Source: JAFNAG01 sp963721405 (GTDB lineage Bacteria; Acidobacteriota; UBA6911). Taken from it: a DNA stretch of 64,000 nucleotides. The stretch covers positions 496,001 to 560,000 of the forward strand of contig CAVRJA010000004.1 in NCBI GenBank assembly GCA_963721405.1, read 5' to 3'. The position numbers and the translations under genes are program-made. Under the pieces are notes generated by a model that was given only the letters and a program-made list of their open reading frames with translations, had not been told where the DNA came from and made no database searches. Below are positions 61,229 to 64,000 of this stretch, piece after piece (within the stretch, counting starts at the first letter, position 1; the number at the start of each line of letters is the position of its first letter).

Positions 61229-61711
61229 TCACCGAAGAGCGACTGGGGCTTGGGCCCGGGTGAACTTGATCTGGATGCCGGTGACTCCATCGGTGACGAC
61301 AAACTGGTCCAGAGCATCAATTTCTTCCGACTTCATCTGGGATCTGGAAATCCGATACTGGGTATTGACGGTTACCAGAACCGGCGATAGTTCCGTCGCG
61401 GAGGCATCGGCCGGCACGCTGATCGTGGTGGTGACTGAGAATATCAGGCTGATTGGATTATCGGGAAATAAGCCCGCGGCCAGGCGGTCGAGAAACTGGC
61501 TGCGGGTCAGGCCCATGGCCAGCAGCACACTGTCCGGCATCGTGATCTGTCCTTGTGTTTCCGTTGCGACAGCGCTGTCGCCCGGCGGAGGTTCCTTATC
61601 GCAGCACGGCGGAGGGTTGGTATCCTGCGCCATCGCCTGGCAAGGGATGAGAATCATGATCGAAGATGCCACAAGCACCAGGAACAGACCTGCCCTAGGA
61701 TTTTTCATCAT
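61229..61711 (-). CDS. Small secreted protein of unknown function
   Basis: A 160-residue protein with signal peptide MMKNPRAGLFLVLVASSIMI...AMAQD, a Pro/Cys segment (NPPPCCDKEPPPGD), and a beta-rich C-terminus (VLVTVNTQYRISRSQMKSEE, GVTGIQIKFTRAQAP). AAGGAG precedes the tandem ATG. It probably forms an operon with the downstream zf-HC2 gene. No family is recognised. Both lie between direct repeats of ~48 bp. Confidence 0.65.
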   Translation of the reverse strand: MMKNPRAGLFLVLVASSIMILIPCQAMAQDTNPPPCCDKEPPPGDSAVATETQGQITMPDSVLLAMGLTRSQFLDRLAAGLFPDNPISLIFSVTTTISVPADASATELSPVLVTVNTQYRISRSQMKSEEIDALDQFVVTDGVTGIQIKFTRAQAPVALR

Positions 61712-61872
61712 GCACTCCTTGTATATAAGGCTATGGTTGAAAGGCGAGATGGGCACGATTCACATGAACCGATACGACATCTCATCCGGCTAAACGAGAA
61801 ACTCTCTGTTCAACGCGCGAGGGATGCAGCAAAAACCGGGCTGTTTCCGTTTTTCGTCTCCTGCATTCCCTC

Positions 61873-61920
61873 CTACTTACAAGAACGCAGGAAAAAGGGA
61901 ATCGCCTACTCGAAATTTTT
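61873..61920. repeat. Direct repeat, right copy (CTACTTACAAGAACGCA...)
   Basis: It matches 60702-60749 at both ends (CTACTTACAAGAACGCA and AATCGCCTACTCGAAATTTT), with the middle nine or so bases different (GGAAAAAGGG against ATATTTCGGC). Confidence 0.7.
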
Positions 61921-61955
61921 GTCAGGGGAGGGTGCAGGCAATAAAAGGGTCGAAT

Positions 61956-62484
61956 TAGTTTCTGTCGCGAAACTTCAAAGTCATCTGACCTGGACCTAGA
62001 CCTGGACTTGGATCCGCACGTGGACGTAGATCCGGCAAGTAGCCAGTTTCTGTCGCGAAACTCGAGTTCGGCCACAGGGCACAGCGCCCAGGAGGGGCGC
62101 CAGAGAGTAGCCGGGGGCAAGCGGCGCGCTTTTCAGCGACGCGCGGCCCCCGGTAGGAAATTGTATTTAAATGAGCCCCGGTAGGGGCGAAAGGTTCTGT
62201 GCGCCATCGGCTTCTGTCGCCGGGGCTCTTCGCTGTGCAATATCCTACCGGGGGCTGCGCGCTACGCGCTAGCCCCCGGCTACTCTCTGCGGCCCCTCCG
62301 GGGCCGACATCTTGCGCGCCGATTGCGCTGCCAGGGAGTTTCGCGACAGAAATTAGCTATGGCCCGATATAAGTGCCGCATTCGCGAGAGGTTACATCAA
62401 TAAAGCCTGACCACGTCCAGGTCGAGGTCCAGGTCCACGTCCAGGACCAGGCAGGACAAGGATTGAGTTTCGCAACAGAAACTA
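61956..62484. repeat. REP-terminated GGACNT element (copy 2) carrying a nested insertion
   Basis: The outer element repeats the 3006-3219 design: TAGTTTCTGTCGCGAAACT at the left (61956), GGACCT hexamers, inverted hexamers (62411-62455) and AGTTTCGCAACAGAAACTA at the right (62466-62484). Its middle is interrupted by 62045-62354, which has the same termini. Sequence on both sides of the interruption matches copy 1 (GGCAAGTAGCC and CGATATAAGTGCC). Confidence 0.8.
62045..62354. mobile_element. Nested multi-palindromic element inside the repeat
   Basis: The termini are AGTTTCTGTCGCGAAACT (62045-62062) and AGTTTCGCGACAGAAATT (62337-62354). Inside are concentric inverted arms: CAGAGAGTAGCCGGGGGC (62101-62118) with 62272-62289 (18 bp perfect), GCCCCCGGTAGGA (62146-62158) with 62243-62255, and GAGCCCCGG (62173-62181) with 62220-62228. 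Local hairpins are also possible on either side, so it could switch fold. No coding frame is plausible. Confidence 0.75.
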
Positions 62485-62535
62485 GTCAAGGGACGCAGCC
62501 TCTTGAAATCCCCGCGTGCCCGATTGCTATTCCAA

Positions 62536-62576
62536 ATTCGAGATTCGAGATTCGAAATTAATCTCGAATCTCGAAT
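62536..62576. repeat. ATTCGAG heptamer palindrome
   Basis: Three ATTCGAG-type units meet two CTCGAAT units at a central AATTAAT, a near-perfect 41-bp palindrome. It lies 50-90 bp downstream of the outer repeat and 75 bp from the CHAT gene stop. Confidence 0.8.
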
Positions 62577-62651
62577 CAGAGGGGCAGCTGGAGATTTGCG
62601 ACAGAGACAAACGCGAACAAAATTCTCGTTGTCGGCTCAATAACGGTCTAA

Positions 62652-64000
62652 TTACTGCGGATTGCCTACAAGGATATACGGAATCCAGGACCGAGGGTTG
62701 AGGTTGCCAGACGCGCGGGCGGCGTCGAGCAGTGCGAGTTGAGCCCTCTGCAGCGCCGCGGCGTTGGTCGTGCGCTCATGAAGCAGCTCATAGAAGCGGG
62801 CAGTGAGGATCCGCGTCGAACCATCATCGACGGGGAGCAGGCTGGCGATGATCGCCGGCGCGCCGGCGTTCAGGAATGCGGGGACCAGTCCCCAGGGGGT
62901 CTCGCCCTCAGCCACCGGGCCGATACCGGTGCTGCAACCGGCAAGATAGACCAGGCGGGCTTTGGGCAGCTTCCAGGCGCTGATCGCAGCGCTGTCCAGA
63001 TAAGCCTCGACGGGCGAAGTATGGAGCATCAATACCGGTTTGTCTTGCCGGATGGCAGAGTGGCCGGCAAAATGGATGATTTCCGAGGCGCCGGCCGCCT
63101 GGCCGCCTGCGTGCGGATCCTCCGGCGCCATCAGCCGGGCCGTACCGGCATAGAGTTTCTCGAGACCCGCCAGCTCAGCGCGCGCATTGGGGAGGTTGGC
63201 CGAGCCGTCGATCAACAGGATCGAGGGATCGGAGGAGTTTCGTCCTCGCCCGAGCTCGAGGCAGTGGCGGAGGATGCTGCTGGAGGGGGCAACCGCGATC
63301 GCGGCCCGCTCGATCAGAAACCGGCCGCGATCGTCCTGCAGGCCCGCAAACGGCAGCAAATGCAGGGGGCCATCGGGAAGGATCACAAGCGTTTCAGGGT
63401 TGCCGGCCATCAGCGCTGTCTCGATCGGGGCGATCAGTTCCGAATAAAGCCGGCGCGAGAGTGTCGTGAACGCGGGCAAATCACCTCTTGTGATGCTCAG
63501 CAGATACTCGTGCACCAGGACCTCGACTTCGCGCGCGACGAGCCTTTGCGCCGCCACCTGAACACGTCCTTGGGTGCTCGCAAAGATCAACAGCTGATCC
63601 TTGACGAAAAAGTATTCCAGGACTGACATCGTGCGCGAATCGCTCGCGGCCGCGCGGCCGGGCCGGGAATGCGACGCCCCCGGAGGTGCGTTCTGCAGAT
63701 TCAGCTGCTCCTTGAGCGTCATGGACTTTGCCCGGTCGACAAATTCCAGCGCCTGGCCCGGATCCCCTGCAGATTGCCAGAGGACCGAAACGATGGCTCG
63801 ATAGGGGGCAAAACGGTCGGTGAGGAATGACTGCCTGAGGTCGCCGAGCTTGACATTCTGCCTCATCTGCTCCAGAACCTTGATGGACTGCCCCAGGGAT
63901 GAGAGTGCGCCCGCGTGATCCCCGGCCGCCCGCAGGAGTTCGCCACTGAGGTAACTCGCCTGCCAGTTGATCTCCGGATACTGGCCGGAGGCATCGATTC
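62652..64000 (-). CDS. CHAT-domain caspase-like protease with TPR region (window edge)
   Basis: The frame stays open across the right edge, so the N-terminus is missing; about 449 codons are visible. The start of the visible part has TPR-like sequence (ALSSLGQSIKVLEQMRQNVK, GDPGQALEFVDRAKSM). The CHAT domain has LVILPDGPLHLLPFAGLQDD, the catalytic histidine in IIHFAGHSAI, and cysteine in RLVYLAGCSTGIGP. Then AFLNAGAPAIIASLLPVDDG and RSWIPYILVGNPQ follow. CHAT proteases act in regulated proteolysis and in defence (TPR-CHAT), but no partner is visible here. Confidence 0.88.
   Translation of the reverse strand, partial: IDASGQYPEINWQASYLSGELLRAAGDHAGALSSLGQSIKVLEQMRQNVKLGDLRQSFLTDRFAPYRAIVSVLWQSAGDPGQALEFVDRAKSMTLKEQLNLQNAPPGASHSRPGRAAASDSRTMSVLEYFFVKDQLLIFASTQGRVQVAAQRLVAREVEVLVHEYLLSITRGDLPAFTTLSRRLYSELIAPIETALMAGNPETLVILPDGPLHLLPFAGLQDDRGRFLIERAAIAVAPSSSILRHCLELGRGRNSSDPSILLIDGSANLPNARAELAGLEKLYAGTARLMAPEDPHAGGQAAGASEIIHFAGHSAIRQDKPVLMLHTSPVEAYLDSAAISAWKLPKARLVYLAGCSTGIGPVAEGETPWGLVPAFLNAGAPAIIASLLPVDDGSTRILTARFYELLHERTTNAAALQRAQLALLDAARASGNLNPRSWIPYILVGNPQ

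Noticed and set aside
62373..62561. Small gene with Val/Gln repeats
   Set aside because: The frame is produced by the GGACNT hexamers of the repeat element and has no ribosome-binding site.

Overview
The window looks like a high-GC Gram-negative chromosome, most probably Acidobacteriota. The signs are a PadR regulator paired with an acidobacterial-type ABC permease carrying the N-terminal prefix domain (left edge), an HAF-repeat secreted protein, a degenerate S41 peptidase tail of a kind common in Solibacter-like genomes, many secreted metallopeptidases, an OmpL-like porin and SelA. No rRNA or tRNA gene was recognised, and the taxonomic call is inference from gene content.

Layout. 0-7 kb: PadR/permease pair with a visible promoter and operator, a secreted M6 peptidase, an HAF protein and a membrane TolB-like/TPR regulator. 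7.4-16.4 kb: a compact minus-strand signalling and cell-wall operon in the order FHA protein, 33-aa membrane peptide, PP2C phosphatase fused to a beta-helix, Ser/Thr kinase, a single-chain SEDS glycosyltransferase-PBP2 fusion, and an FhaA-like protein. This resembles the actinobacterial fhaA-fhaB-pstP-rodA-pbpA-pknA/B cluster. 16.4-21 kb: accessory DNA with a VapBC-type toxin-antitoxin pair between related palindromic repeats, a truncated integron integrase, an IS91-type transposase remnant and gene fragments. 21-28 kb: secreted metallopeptidases (HExxH and M28), an orphan EutN/CcmL microcompartment vertex gene without a normal start codon, an ImmA/IrrE peptidase and an S41 fragment. 28-35 kb: kdp potassium-uptake operon (frameshifted Usp-like gene, 27-aa peptide, kdpF, kdpA, kdpB, kdpC, porin). 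35.7-40.5 kb: gatB, a Mut7-C protein and RNase R. 40.8-49.1 kb: an ECF sigma factor, its zinc-finger/FecR anti-sigma candidate, and an ABC export system with two ATPases and two permeases, interrupted by heptamer arrays and a four-helix-bundle gene. 49-60.5 kb: selA, cold-shock protein, purH, coaX, a TrmA/RlmD-type methyltransferase, comEC and a degenerate DnaQ-like exonuclease. 60.9-64 kb: a zf-HC2 protein, a small secreted protein, a nested palindromic repeat element and a CHAT protein running off the right edge.

The least explained content is non-coding. At least six loci carry short-unit (6-7 bp) arrays arranged as head-to-head inverted pairs, in five unrelated sequence families, nearly all directly abutting genes. 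One family (about 3.0 and 62.2 kb) is bounded by a REP-like hairpin terminus, and one copy has a second, multi-palindromic element with the same termini inserted inside it.
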